NCBI GenBank assembly: GCA_021413865.1
Contig: JAIOPN010000045.1
Span: forward strand, 16,954-80,953
DNA length: 64,000 nt
Source: Planctomycetota bacterium
Lineage (GTDB): Bacteria > Planctomycetota > Phycisphaerae > Phycisphaerales > Phycisphaeraceae
Reading direction: 5' to 3'
The position numbers were made by a program, and so were the translations under genes. This document shows positions 25,122 to 33,561 of the stretch, piece by piece (within the stretch, counting starts at the first letter, position 1; every line of letters begins with the position of its first letter). The notes beneath the pieces are model-generated. The model was given only the letters and a program-made list of their open reading frames with translations. It ran no database searches and was not told where the DNA came from.

Positions 25122-26561
25122 ATGCGTCTGCCCCTCGGTTTGATCCTGATGACCGCCCTGGTCCCCGCGGCGGGTGCGGCGGCGCAGACCGACCTCCAGC
25201 GGTTCGAGAAGCAGCTCGAACAGATCAGGCGTGACACGCGCCTCAGCGTCGATCAGAACGTCCCCGCCGAGCAGCGTACGCTCGTGGACTTCGGCGGCTA
25301 CCTCACCTTCAACTTCTTCAGCATCGATTCCGGCCCCGCCAACGGCTACAACCACGTGCTCCGCCAGACCGACCTGACCGGCTACGGCAGGGTCAACATC
25401 GACGGCGTCCACGACTTCTTCTTCCGCGCCCACACCTCCTACCTCGACTTCAACGACGGCGACAGCTTCGACGAGCACGGCGATGACACCGTCGAGCCCA
25501 CCCTCGACCGCGCCACCTACCGCTTCGACCTGGCCCGCGCCTTCTCCGCCTATGACGGCAAGCGGATCGACGGCAACATCGTCCTCACCGGCGGTCGTCA
25601 GCTCATCCACTGGGCCAACGGCGTCACGCTCAGCGAGGAGATCGACGGCGGGTTGGTCGATTTCTCCTGGAAAGACATCACCCTTGAGGTCGTCGCCGGC
25701 ATGACGCGCGACAGCATCACCGACATCGACTCCACCCGGCCCGGCTTCGACGGTGACACCCACCGCGGTTTCTACGGCGCGATGCTCAGCTACCAGGTCT
25801 CCCCGCGACACAAGCCGTACGTTTACGGCCTGGTCCAGGTCGATCAGAACTCCGACGAGACCCTCATCGTCGGACCCACGACCACGCACTTCAGCTACGA
25901 CAGCTACTACATCGGCTTTGGCTCCGAGGGCTCCTTCACCGACCGCATTACCTACGGCATCGAGGCCGTGTACGAGGGCGGGCAGACCCTCTCCAGCAGC
26001 ACCGACGACTTCGGCTTCCCGCTCGACCAGACCATGGACCCCATCAGCGCCTGGGCCTTCGACGCCCAGCTCAACTACCTCTTCGCCGACACCAACCGCT
26101 CACGCCTCATCGGCGAGGTCCTCTACGCGACCGGTGACGACGACCGCCAGACCAGCACCACCGACACCTTCGGCGGCAACAAACCCAACACCACCGACCA
26201 CGCCTTCAACGGCTTCGGCCTGCTCAACACCGGCCTGGCGTTCGCGCCCTCCGTCTCCAACCTCGTCATGCTCCGCGGCGGCGCCTCCACCGTCCCCCTC
26301 CCCAACACCCCGCTCTTCCGCCGCATGCAGGTCGGCACCGACCTCTTCGGCTACTTCAAGGCCGACGCAAACGCCCCCTCCGACGAGGACACCTTCCGCG
26401 GCGAATCCTACTTGGGCTTCGAGACCGATTTCTACGTCAACTGGCGCATCACCAGCGACCTCTCGCTGGCGGTGCGGTACGGCGTGTACTTCCCCGGCGA
26501 CGCCCTGCCCGATTCAGAGGCCCGCCAGTTCGTCTATACCGGACTCACCCTCGGCTTCTGA
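25122..26561 (+). CDS. Putative outer-membrane beta-barrel protein
   Basis: A 479-aa exported protein. The signal peptide MRLPLGLILMTALVPAAGAA is followed by a short coiled, charged segment (LQRFEKQLEQIRRDTRLS). The rest is alternating aromatic/polar strands ending in a terminal aromatic residue (RQFVYTGLTLGF), the outer-membrane barrel hallmark; GGYLTFNFFSID, GRVNIDGVHDFFFRAHTSYL and YGVYFPGDALPDSEARQF are examples. It resembles alginate-export or porin-like barrels. I chose ATG 25122 for its GGGAG ribosome binding site and signal peptide. First gene of a three-gene operon with a lipoprotein and a CHASE2-cyclase. Confidence 0.72.
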   Translation: MRLPLGLILMTALVPAAGAAAQTDLQRFEKQLEQIRRDTRLSVDQNVPAEQRTLVDFGGYLTFNFFSIDSGPANGYNHVLRQTDLTGYGRVNIDGVHDFFFRAHTSYLDFNDGDSFDEHGDDTVEPTLDRATYRFDLARAFSAYDGKRIDGNIVLTGGRQLIHWANGVTLSEEIDGGLVDFSWKDITLEVVAGMTRDSITDIDSTRPGFDGDTHRGFYGAMLSYQVSPRHKPYVYGLVQVDQNSDETLIVGPTTTHFSYDSYYIGFGSEGSFTDRITYGIEAVYEGGQTLSSSTDDFGFPLDQTMDPISAWAFDAQLNYLFADTNRSRLIGEVLYATGDDDRQTSTTDTFGGNKPNTTDHAFNGFGLLNTGLAFAPSVSNLVMLRGGASTVPLPNTPLFRRMQVGTDLFGYFKADANAPSDEDTFRGESYLGFETDFYVNWRITSDLSLAVRYGVYFPGDALPDSEARQFVYTGLTLGF

Positions 26562-26571
26562 CGCCAACACG

Positions 26572-27204
26572 ATGCCACGCACGACGCACCCCAACCCGCC
26601 CGCCGCCCCCCGCCGCATCACGGCGCTTGTGCTGCTGATCGTTGCGCTGGCCGGTTGCCACGCCGCCCACGTCGAGCAGCCGCTGACCCGCACCCTCGCG
26701 AGCAACGACACCGATGCCCAGATGGAGTTCTGGCACGCCCTGGCGCTGCGGCCGATGACGTCGAACGACGAGGCATTCCACGGCCTGCTGCTCTACACCG
26801 ACAACCAGGACCCCGCCGCCGATTACGCCGGCCGCATCGCCCTGCTCAAGGCCCGCCGCATGCTCCCCGGCGATTTCGACCGCCCCGCCGACGAGGCGGT
26901 CTCGCGTGGCACGCTCGCCGTCGCCCTCGTAAAGGTGCTCAATATCAAGGGGGGCGTGGTCATGCGCGTCATCGGCCCCGGCCCGCACTACGCGACCCGT
27001 GAGCTGCAATACGAGGGGCTCTACCCGCCCAGCTCGGAGAACCAGACCTTCTCCGGCAGCGAGTTTGTCGGCGTGATCGGGCGCATCGAGGACTACCAGC
27101 GCTCCAACCCCGCCGAATACCGCGCCAAGGTATTGCCCTCCGAGGCCGACAAGGCCGCGGGGATCGCCGCGTCCCAGCCCTCGACACAGCCGGCGACAAA
27201 ATGA
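26572..27204 (+). CDS. Putative lipoprotein
   Basis: A 210-aa lipoprotein. The signal peptide ends LIVALAGC, a lipobox with Cys near residue 27. The rest is soluble: ASNDTDAQMEFWHALALRPM, an HGLLLYTDNQDPAADYAGRI segment and an Ala/Thr/Gln-rich C-terminus. No known domain recognised. It lies 10 bp after the barrel gene, and its stop overlaps the next ATG (ATGA at 27201-27204). It may couple the outer-membrane barrel to the CHASE2 sensor. Confidence 0.75.
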   Translation: MPRTTHPNPPAAPRRITALVLLIVALAGCHAAHVEQPLTRTLASNDTDAQMEFWHALALRPMTSNDEAFHGLLLYTDNQDPAADYAGRIALLKARRMLPGDFDRPADEAVSRGTLAVALVKVLNIKGGVVMRVIGPGPHYATRELQYEGLYPPSSENQTFSGSEFVGVIGRIEDYQRSNPAEYRAKVLPSEADKAAGIAASQPSTQPATK

Positions 27205-30062
27205 CACGCACCGAGCGACAGCTCCTGTTCAAGACCAGCCTTCTGTCGGCGGGGTTGATCGTCTTTGTCGTCGCGGCGCAGTGGGGCGGGCTGCTGACCG
27301 CGCTGGAGCGCTGGCTCTACGACATGAGGGTGCGGCGGTGCCAGTACTTCATGCCCCCGCCCACGGACCGGCTGGTCCACCTGGACATCGACGACCCGAC
27401 GCTCGAGACGGTCGGCCGCTGGCCATGGGACCGCGCGGTGCTGGCGCAGATGACCGACGAGCTGGGCGCGGCGGGCGCCAAGGCGATCGCGTTCGACGTC
27501 TTCTTCCCCGAGCCGCAGACCGGCCGCTGGGCGCCCGCCCAGCCCGGCGGCGACACCGGGTTCACCCGCGTCAACGACGACGCCATCTTCGCCCAATCGC
27601 TGACGCGCTATGGGCGGGCGCTCGTGGCGGTCTCGTTCAAGCCGGACGAGGCGATGCCCCCGGTCCGACGCGCGGCGGCGAGCATCCTGTCGCAGGACCT
27701 GGAGATGTCGCTCCCCGAGGTGAGGGCCCGGCTCGGCGAACCGGGCGTGCTGGGGGACCGCGCGGGCGAGCCGATCGTCGCCGACGCCTGGACCAACGCC
27801 GATCTGGACGACAACGAGTTCCTCGCCGCGCGGCGCGTCGCCTTCTTCGAACGCATCAGCCGCCTGTTCGACCGGGGCGTCGATGACTTCGCCGCGGCAC
27901 AGAAAATCCTCCTGCCTCGCACCAGCGCCACCTTCACCGGCTCGCCGCTGCAGCGCGTGATGGAGGATCAGTGGCGGCGCGTGGCGTCGTTCCACCACCT
28001 CAACCGGTTCTCCCGGCCGGTTGATCCGGGCCTGCCGCCGATGCTCGCCGTCCAGGGCGACGCCCCGCCGGTCCCCGTGCTCAGCGCCGCCGCCGGGCAG
28101 ACGGGGTTCGTCGATTTCCTCTCCGAGACCGACGGCGTGGTGCGCTCGGTGCCCCTGTGGGTCGAGCACCGCGGCCGGGCGTTCCCGCAGATCGGCCTGG
28201 CGCTGGCGTGCATGCAGATGGGCGTGGACCCGCGCTCCATCACCCTGGGGCCCCGGAGCGTCACCGTCCCGCGCCCGGGGCGCGAGGCGTTGGTCATCCC
28301 CGTGCGCACCATCCGCTCGCAGTCACGGCGGGAGACCGTCGGCTTCATCATGGACGTGCCGTGGTTCGGCCGCAGCCAGTGGGAGACGATGTACGACGCA
28401 CCGCGCTTCGCCGCGCCGGCGCAGCACGTGCCGCTGAGCCGGGTCTGGGGCGTGGTGCAGATGCACGACAACCTGCGGCGGAACAACACAAGCGGTGACG
28501 CGGCGGTCAAGGCGCTGCTCTACGTGCTGGACCAGAAGCAACTCGCCGCCTTCGAGGCCAAACACCTCGACGCGGACGACGCCGCGGCGCGCCGGCCGAT
28601 CATCGAGGGCGCCCTGCGCGACGCCGACGCGATGGGTTTCTACGAGAGCTACTCGGCCATCCCCGCCGGCCAGCTCAAGCCCGACGAGGCCGTCGTGCTC
28701 AACTCCATCCGTGCCCTGCGCGTCATCCCCGCCGAGAACGACAAGCTGGTGCAGCAGATCGAGGCGCAGCGCTCGGTGCTGCGCTCGCTGGTGAGCGGCC
28801 GGTCCGTGCTGATCGGCCACACCGCCAGCGGCACGCTCGACGTAATCAACACGCCGGTCTTCGCACGCTGCCCTGGCGTCATCGCCCACGGCGCGATCTT
28901 CAACGCCATCCTCACCGGCGAGGCATGGAGCCGCGCCCCCCAATGGGTGGACCTGGCCGTCACCGTGGGCGTGGGCGTCGCGGCCACGCTCTGCATCGTC
29001 TCCTTCTCCCCCTTTGCGGGCCTGCTCATGGCCGTCGTGCTCGCCGCGGGCTACCTGGCGGTCAACGGCCTGCTGCTCTTCGACTACGGCAACGTCGTCG
29101 TCAACGCCGCCGGGCCGCTCTCCGTCATTGCGCTCGTCTGGTCCGGGGCCACCCTCCATCGCTTCATCACCGAGCGCCGCGAACGCGCCCGCATCACCGG
29201 CCGCTTCCGCAGCTACGTCGATCCCGCGCTGGTCTCCTACGTCGTCGAGCACCCCGACGAGGCCCGGCTCGACGGCCAGGTCCGCGAGATGACCGTCGTC
29301 TTCACCGACCTGGCCGGTTTCACCACCCTCTCCGAACACCTCCGCGAAAAAACCGTCGAGATCCTCAACGAGTACATGGGCCTCATGGTCCCCGTCATCA
29401 CGCAACACCACGGCTTTGTCAACAAATTCCTGGGCGACGGCATCATGTTCTTCTTCGGCGCCCCCTCGCCCAACCCCGCCCACGCCGCCGACGCGATCCT
29501 GGCCGTCATGTCGATGCAGGCTGTGCTGCCCGAGTTCAACCGCTCGCTCGAGGCCCGGGGGCTGCCGCCCGTCTCCATGCGCGCGGGGATCAACACCGGC
29601 ACGATGATCGTCGGCGACGCGGGCGGCGCGGAGCGCAGCGACTACACCGTCCTGGGCGACGCCGTGAACCTCGCCGCCAGGCTCGAGACCGCCAACAAGG
29701 CCGTCGGCTCACGCATGATGGTCACGCGGCGCACCGTCGAGCTCGCCGGCGCGGACCGCTTCCTCTTCCGCCCCATCGGCAGGCTCCAGGTCGTGGGCAA
29801 GACCGAGGGGGTGATGACCTACGAACCGCTGGGCGAGGCGTTGCGCGCGACCGACAAGGACCGTCAATCGGTCGAGCGCTCACGCGCGGTGGTGGACCGC
29901 TTCCTCGCGGGCGATTTCCGCGCCTGCCTCGGCGCCGTCACCGAATACGAAGCCGTAATCGGCGCGGACAAGTTCACCGCGACCTACCGGGAGTTGTGCG
30001 GGCAGTACATCGCCAAGCCGCCGGAGAATTTCAACGGGGCGATCATCCTGACGGAGAAGTAG
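27201..30062 (+). CDS. CHASE2-domain adenylate/guanylate cyclase
   Basis: A 953-aa class III cyclase. TM1 near residues 14-30, an extracytoplasmic CHASE2 domain about 45-570 (RLVHLDIDDPTLETVGRWPW, AIAFDVFFPEP, SVLIGHTASGTLDVINTPVF), three helices about 580-655, then the catalytic domain from about 695: TVVFTDLAGFTTLSEHLREK, NKFLGDGIMFFFG, MRAGINTGTMIVGDAGG and DYTVLGDAVNLAARLETANK. Both metal Asp residues and the Lys (NKF) and Asp (DYT) that favour ATP over GTP are present, so it probably makes cAMP in response to an envelope signal. It overlaps the lipoprotein gene. The CHASE2 domain is longer than usual, with an insertion around residues 150-250. Confidence 0.88.
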   Translation: MTRTERQLLFKTSLLSAGLIVFVVAAQWGGLLTALERWLYDMRVRRCQYFMPPPTDRLVHLDIDDPTLETVGRWPWDRAVLAQMTDELGAAGAKAIAFDVFFPEPQTGRWAPAQPGGDTGFTRVNDDAIFAQSLTRYGRALVAVSFKPDEAMPPVRRAAASILSQDLEMSLPEVRARLGEPGVLGDRAGEPIVADAWTNADLDDNEFLAARRVAFFERISRLFDRGVDDFAAAQKILLPRTSATFTGSPLQRVMEDQWRRVASFHHLNRFSRPVDPGLPPMLAVQGDAPPVPVLSAAAGQTGFVDFLSETDGVVRSVPLWVEHRGRAFPQIGLALACMQMGVDPRSITLGPRSVTVPRPGREALVIPVRTIRSQSRRETVGFIMDVPWFGRSQWETMYDAPRFAAPAQHVPLSRVWGVVQMHDNLRRNNTSGDAAVKALLYVLDQKQLAAFEAKHLDADDAAARRPIIEGALRDADAMGFYESYSAIPAGQLKPDEAVVLNSIRALRVIPAENDKLVQQIEAQRSVLRSLVSGRSVLIGHTASGTLDVINTPVFARCPGVIAHGAIFNAILTGEAWSRAPQWVDLAVTVGVGVAATLCIVSFSPFAGLLMAVVLAAGYLAVNGLLLFDYGNVVVNAAGPLSVIALVWSGATLHRFITERRERARITGRFRSYVDPALVSYVVEHPDEARLDGQVREMTVVFTDLAGFTTLSEHLREKTVEILNEYMGLMVPVITQHHGFVNKFLGDGIMFFFGAPSPNPAHAADAILAVMSMQAVLPEFNRSLEARGLPPVSMRAGINTGTMIVGDAGGAERSDYTVLGDAVNLAARLETANKAVGSRMMVTRRTVELAGADRFLFRPIGRLQVVGKTEGVMTYEPLGEALRATDKDRQSVERSRAVVDRFLAGDFRACLGAVTEYEAVIGADKFTATYRELCGQYIAKPPENFNGAIILTEK

Positions 30063-30079
30063 AGGGGGAGGCCCGCGTC

Positions 30080-30169
30080 GGGTGCCACTGGTCGATGTAC
30101 TCATCGACCAGTGCGACGAACATGCCCCGAAGGCACTGGTCCGACGAGTACGCCGGACCAGTGGCACCC
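30080..30169. repeat. Double-hairpin repeat, GGGTGCCACTGGTC family (copy 1)
   Basis: Outer arms GGGTGCCAC (30080-30088) and GTGGCACCC (30161-30169) enclose two hairpins: CACTGGTCGATG with CATCGACCAGTG (perfect 12 bp, 4-nt loop, 30086-30113) and CACTGGTCCG with CGGACCAGTG (perfect 10 bp, 30134-30163). A second copy is at 57747-57831. It lies between the cyclase and the convergent mtdB. Confidence 0.85.
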
Positions 30170-30175
30170 GCCGTA

Positions 30176-31042
30176 CTACATCGCCTTCCCCAAATCATAA
30201 ATTGCATCCGCATCGAGCACGCGGTCGTTGGCCTCGAACAGGCTGGCGATCGCGGCCTTGTGGATCTTCATCTTCGAGCCGCCCACGCCGATCGCGCCGT
30301 ACACCGTCACCCCCGATTGCTCCTTCGCCTTGTCCATCACGCCCACGCCCTCGATCCCCGCGGGGGGTACGGCGTTGAGGTCGATGGCGACCTTCAATGA
30401 TTTGATCGACTGTCGCACCACTGCGGGCAGCAATACCACCCCCGCCGCGCCGGCCGCGATGACGAGTTCGACGCCCTCGACGGCCTTGCGCAGCGCCGCC
30501 TCATCCCCCGTGGCGTGCGGCGTGACGCGCGATCCGCCGACCGCTCCGTTCACGCTGGTCGTCGCCTGTGTGGCGCGGTCGAGCGTCCGGCTGCAGAGCC
30601 GGACCCTCGCCCCTTCACGGGCGAGCAGCCGGGCGGCGCGCTGGCCGACCGGCCCGGTGCCCGCGAGCACGGCGGCGGTGGTCTTGGATAATTCCAGGTG
30701 CTTCCGCGCCGCCAGCACGGCGGCGGCGGCGGTCGTGTTCGCCCCGTTGGCGTCGAGCATCACCGAGACGCGCAGCGGGCCGAAGAACGCGGCGACGACT
30801 TTCTTCAGGATCGCCTCGCCCACGGCCACGTCCGAGCCGCCGATGAAAATGGCGGTGTGCGCCAGGTCCGCCGGCCCGCGCGTGAACATCGCGCCGTGCA
30901 CAAGCCCCTGCACCTGCTCAAGCGTCACGCCCGAATAGGCGAAGACCTGCTGCGCCCCGGCGTCCACCGCGACGACGCGGTCGAACACGCTGGCCTGCGG
31001 GTCGGGGTCGAGTTGGATCAGGATTTTCGTTTTGTCGCTCAT
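30176..31042 (-). CDS. mtdB: NAD(P)-dependent methylene-tetrahydromethanopterin dehydrogenase
   Basis: A 288-aa C1-transfer enzyme that oxidises methylene-H4MPT to methenyl-H4MPT with NAD(P). Residues 5-24 (TKILIQLDPDPQASVFDRVV) and LVHGAMFTRGPADLAHTAIF are diagnostic for MtdA/MtdB, followed by GGSDVAVGEAILKKVVAAFF, the nucleotide loop AAVLAGTGPVGQRAARLL near 125 and VTVYGAIGVGGSKMKIHKAA near the end. I chose the ATG at 31042. The H4MPT-linked pathway is known in methylotrophs and planctomycetes, where it mainly handles formaldehyde. No other pathway gene is in the window. Confidence 0.9.
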   Translation of the reverse strand: MSDKTKILIQLDPDPQASVFDRVVAVDAGAQQVFAYSGVTLEQVQGLVHGAMFTRGPADLAHTAIFIGGSDVAVGEAILKKVVAAFFGPLRVSVMLDANGANTTAAAAVLAARKHLELSKTTAAVLAGTGPVGQRAARLLAREGARVRLCSRTLDRATQATTSVNGAVGGSRVTPHATGDEAALRKAVEGVELVIAAGAAGVVLLPAVVRQSIKSLKVAIDLNAVPPAGIEGVGVMDKAKEQSGVTVYGAIGVGGSKMKIHKAAIASLFEANDRVLDADAIYDLGKAM

Positions 31043-31104
31043 ACGGCCGAGCGTACCGGAGCGGCGATGGCGCGGCAACGGTTCAAATGACCCGCCCCGG
31101 CCGG

Positions 31105-31110
31105 TATCAT
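31105..31110 (+). promoter_or_regulatory. Possible -10 element (TATCAT) of the VOC gene
   Basis: TATCAT lies 26 bp before the ATG at 31137, in the 94-bp divergent gap between mtdB and the VOC gene. Confidence 0.3.
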
Positions 31111-31136
31111 GCCCGCTCCCACACAGGAACATCGCC

Positions 31137-31523
31137 ATGCGGATGGAGCACATCGCCTACAGCGTCGAAGACCCGGCCAAGGTGGCGCAGTGGTACGTGA
31201 AGAACCTGGGGATGAAAGTCGTGCGCAAGATGGACGACCGGCCGTGGATGCACTTCCTCGCCGACGCCAGCGGCAGCATCCTCATCGAGCTGTACAACAA
31301 CGCCAAGGTGAAGGTGCCCGACTACCGCGGCATGGACCCGCTGCTGCTGCACCTGGCCTTCTCGGCGGCGGACATCACGAAGGACCGCGACCGGCTGATC
31401 GCGGCCGGCGCGACGGTCGCCGACGATTTGGTCACCACGCCGGCGGGCGACCAGCTTGTGATGCTCCGCGACCCGTGGGGGCTGGCGATCCAGTTGACCA
31501 AACGCGTCAAACCGATGTTGTGA
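31137..31523 (+). CDS. VOC superfamily (glyoxalase/bleomycin resistance) protein
   Basis: A 128-aa metal-dependent vicinal-oxygen-chelate fold protein with two babbb modules. MRMEHIAYSVEDPAKVAQWY begins the first module (His near 5), GSILIELYNNAKVKVPDY has a Glu near 51, LLLHLAFSAADITKD has a second His near 73, and GDQLVMLRDPWGLAIQLTKR closes the second. It could be a lactoylglutathione-lyase-like, ring-cleaving or epimerase enzyme; the substrate cannot be told. AGGAA lies eight bases before the ATG. Confidence 0.82.
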   Translation: MRMEHIAYSVEDPAKVAQWYVKNLGMKVVRKMDDRPWMHFLADASGSILIELYNNAKVKVPDYRGMDPLLLHLAFSAADITKDRDRLIAAGATVADDLVTTPAGDQLVMLRDPWGLAIQLTKRVKPML

Positions 31524-31543
31524 TGGTTTGCGCTCGCATTACC

Positions 31544-31564
31544 CCCTCTCCCTCCGGGAGAGGG
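31544..31564. repeat. Hairpin repeat, CCCTCTCCC family
   Basis: CCCTCTCCC, TCC loop, GGGAGAGGG, with a related GGGGGGAGAGGGGG about 100 bp on. It lies between the convergent VOC gene and dnaA, so it could also end transcripts, though no T-tract follows. Relatives at 58542 and 58666. Confidence 0.6.
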
Positions 31565-31693
31565 CTGGGGTGAGGGGATCACCGGCCGAATGGCCCGCGT
31601 GATTTCGCGTAACCCTTCCGGTCGCAAGCCCCCCTCACTCGTCGGCGAAGACGCCGACACCCTCGCCCGGGGGGAGAGGGGGAAGAAAGCCGC

Positions 31694-33163
31694 TCAGCCG
31701 CGCAGGACCGCGTCGCGCAGCCGCTGCGCCAATTCTCCCACGCTCACGCGCTCCATCGTCGCGGGCACCGTCACCACGTGCCCCTTGGCGATCTGCTTCT
31801 CGATGCGCTGCGCCGCGGTGATGACGGTCGAGTGCGTCGTCCGGCCCATGACCGAGGCGATCTCGGGGTAGCTCAGCGTGGTCATCGTGCGGGCCAGGTG
31901 GATCACCAGCGAGCGGGCGACCACGACGTGCTGCTGCCGGCCGTTGCCTAATACCTGCACGCGGGGCACGCCGGTGTAGCCTGCGACGATCTCGACGATC
32001 TGCTCGAAACGGATGGCGCGGCGGGCGACGCGCGGGGCGTCGGACTCGAACAGGTGGTTGACCAGCGTGTGGCCGATCGGTTCGTTGGCGGGCACGCCGG
32101 CGTCGCCCTGCTTGCGCTGCCGCGTGAGGCAGGCCAGGGCGTGCAGCTTGGCCAGGGAGCCCTCGATTTCACGGACCGAGCCGTGGCAGCGCTGCGCGAT
32201 GGCCTCGGGAACGCCTTCGATCATCGACATGCCGCGGCGGTGCGCCAGGGCGGTGATGATCAGCGCCCGGGTGACCACGTCGGGCGGCTTGACCTCGACG
32301 ACCATGCCCCGGAGGCAGCGGCTGACCAGGGCGGTGGAAAACTGCTGGATAAGCCGGGGGTGGTTGTCGCTGGCGAGCACGACGCGGGCCCCGCCCAGCT
32401 CGATGGCGTCGAAGCTGTGCAGGAACTCCTGCTGCGTCGCCTGCTTGTTGGCGATGAAGTGGACGTCGTCCACCGCCAGCAGGTCGAGCCGGCGGATCCT
32501 GCGGCGAAAGGCGTCGATCTTGTTGGCGCGGACGGCCACGAGGAACTCGTTGGTGAACTGCTCGCCGGTGGTGTACATCACCCGGGCGTCGGGGTTCTGC
32601 TCGAGGAAGGCGTTGCAGACGCCCTGGAGGAGGTGCGTCTTGCCCAGCCCGCAGCCGCCGTGGATAAAAAGTGGATTGACGGCCTCCCGCGGGTCGCGCG
32701 CCAGGCGGCGGGCGGCGGAGTAGGCCAACTCATTGGTCGGGCCGACGATGAAGTCATCGAGCTGGTGGCGGAGGTTGGGTTTAGGCTCGGGGGCGGCGTG
32801 GGCGCGGCGCGGCGGCGTGGCCGGGGCCGGTTTGGCCGGCGCGGCCGTCTCGGGGGTGCCGGCGGCGGTCGCTTCCGCGTCACCCTTGAACAGCTCGGGG
32901 CGGATGCGCACATCCAATTCCACGGCCACGCCCGCGGCCAGCTCTTCGGTGGCGATGCGGGTCAGGTCGTCACGGAAGTAACGCCCGATCCAGTCGGAGA
33001 CAAAACGGTTTGGCACGTCAACCCGGAGGCAACGCACCGCGTCGTCGAACTCGAACCGGGCGGTGCGGTCGAACCAGCGGTTGAAACGGACCGGCCCCAC
33101 GGTCTGGGCGAGCCTGTCAATGATGCGGGCGCAGATGGATCGCTCGGACGAGGTCGTGATCAC
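31694..33163 (-). CDS. dnaA: Chromosomal replication initiator DnaA
   Basis: A 489-aa AAA+ initiator that opens oriC. Domain I is near residues 1-85, a Pro/Ala linker about 95-125 (KPAPATPPRRAHAAPEPKP), Walker A GGCGLGKTHL near 166, Walker B LLAVDDVHF near 226, sensor LASDNHPR, and domain IV with MTTLSYPEIASVMGRTTHST near 422-441, the DnaA-box-binding signature. A Cys replaces the usual small residue in the P-loop. GTG start with AAAGGAAGAG upstream. The minus-strand gene is preceded by an AT-rich stretch with DnaA-box-like sites, suggesting autoregulation or oriC. dnaN is not adjacent. Confidence 0.95.
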   Translation of the reverse strand: MITTSSERSICARIIDRLAQTVGPVRFNRWFDRTARFEFDDAVRCLRVDVPNRFVSDWIGRYFRDDLTRIATEELAAGVAVELDVRIRPELFKGDAEATAAGTPETAAPAKPAPATPPRRAHAAPEPKPNLRHQLDDFIVGPTNELAYSAARRLARDPREAVNPLFIHGGCGLGKTHLLQGVCNAFLEQNPDARVMYTTGEQFTNEFLVAVRANKIDAFRRRIRRLDLLAVDDVHFIANKQATQQEFLHSFDAIELGGARVVLASDNHPRLIQQFSTALVSRCLRGMVVEVKPPDVVTRALIITALAHRRGMSMIEGVPEAIAQRCHGSVREIEGSLAKLHALACLTRQRKQGDAGVPANEPIGHTLVNHLFESDAPRVARRAIRFEQIVEIVAGYTGVPRVQVLGNGRQQHVVVARSLVIHLARTMTTLSYPEIASVMGRTTHSTVITAAQRIEKQIAKGHVVTVPATMERVSVGELAQRLRDAVLRG

Positions 33164-33561
33164 GATCTCTTCCTTTCCCCGAACTCGGCCGCGGCGTCGG
33201 ATCAGTCGTCCGGCGTCACGGGTATGTCACGGTGGGAAGCAAAAGGCGGGGAACAAATTGTGAAGGGTCCATCCGACGATACACCGATCGGTTTTTGTCT
33301 CGTGGTCGCTCTCCGCTTCCACTCCACTCCGATCCGCGGTCGCAGTCCGTTGGCGACACGGGGAAGATAAGCCGTCACGCCGCGCGATTCAATGGGTGAA
33401 AATCGAAACGCGCGACGCGCACCGTCGAACGCGTCGCGTTTTCAAGCACTTGTGAGCGTGAATTTTTTTTTGTCCACGCGTTGTCCACGCATCGGGAAAA
33501 AACGTGGAAAAGAAAAGCCGCGAAACGTAAAAAAGATTTCGCGCCGCGCCGCCCGGCGGAA
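33164..33561. other. dnaA upstream region with DnaA-box-like sites (candidate oriC or autoregulatory region)
   Basis: A 398-bp non-coding stretch. Two TTGTCCACG sites at 33470-33478 and 33481-33489 on the plus strand and CGTGGAAAA (TTTTCCACG inverted) at 33503-33511 resemble the DnaA box TTATNCACA. A nine-T run (33463-33471) and an A-rich tract (33490-33540) give a low-GC region inside high-GC DNA, as expected of an unwinding element. The boxes are imperfect (G for A at position 3) and few, so this may only serve dnaA autoregulation. Confidence 0.55.

Noticed and set aside
31544..31564. Hairpin after the VOC gene considered as a Rho-independent terminator
   Set aside because: No T-tract follows, and the same hairpin recurs elsewhere, so it is listed as a repeat.
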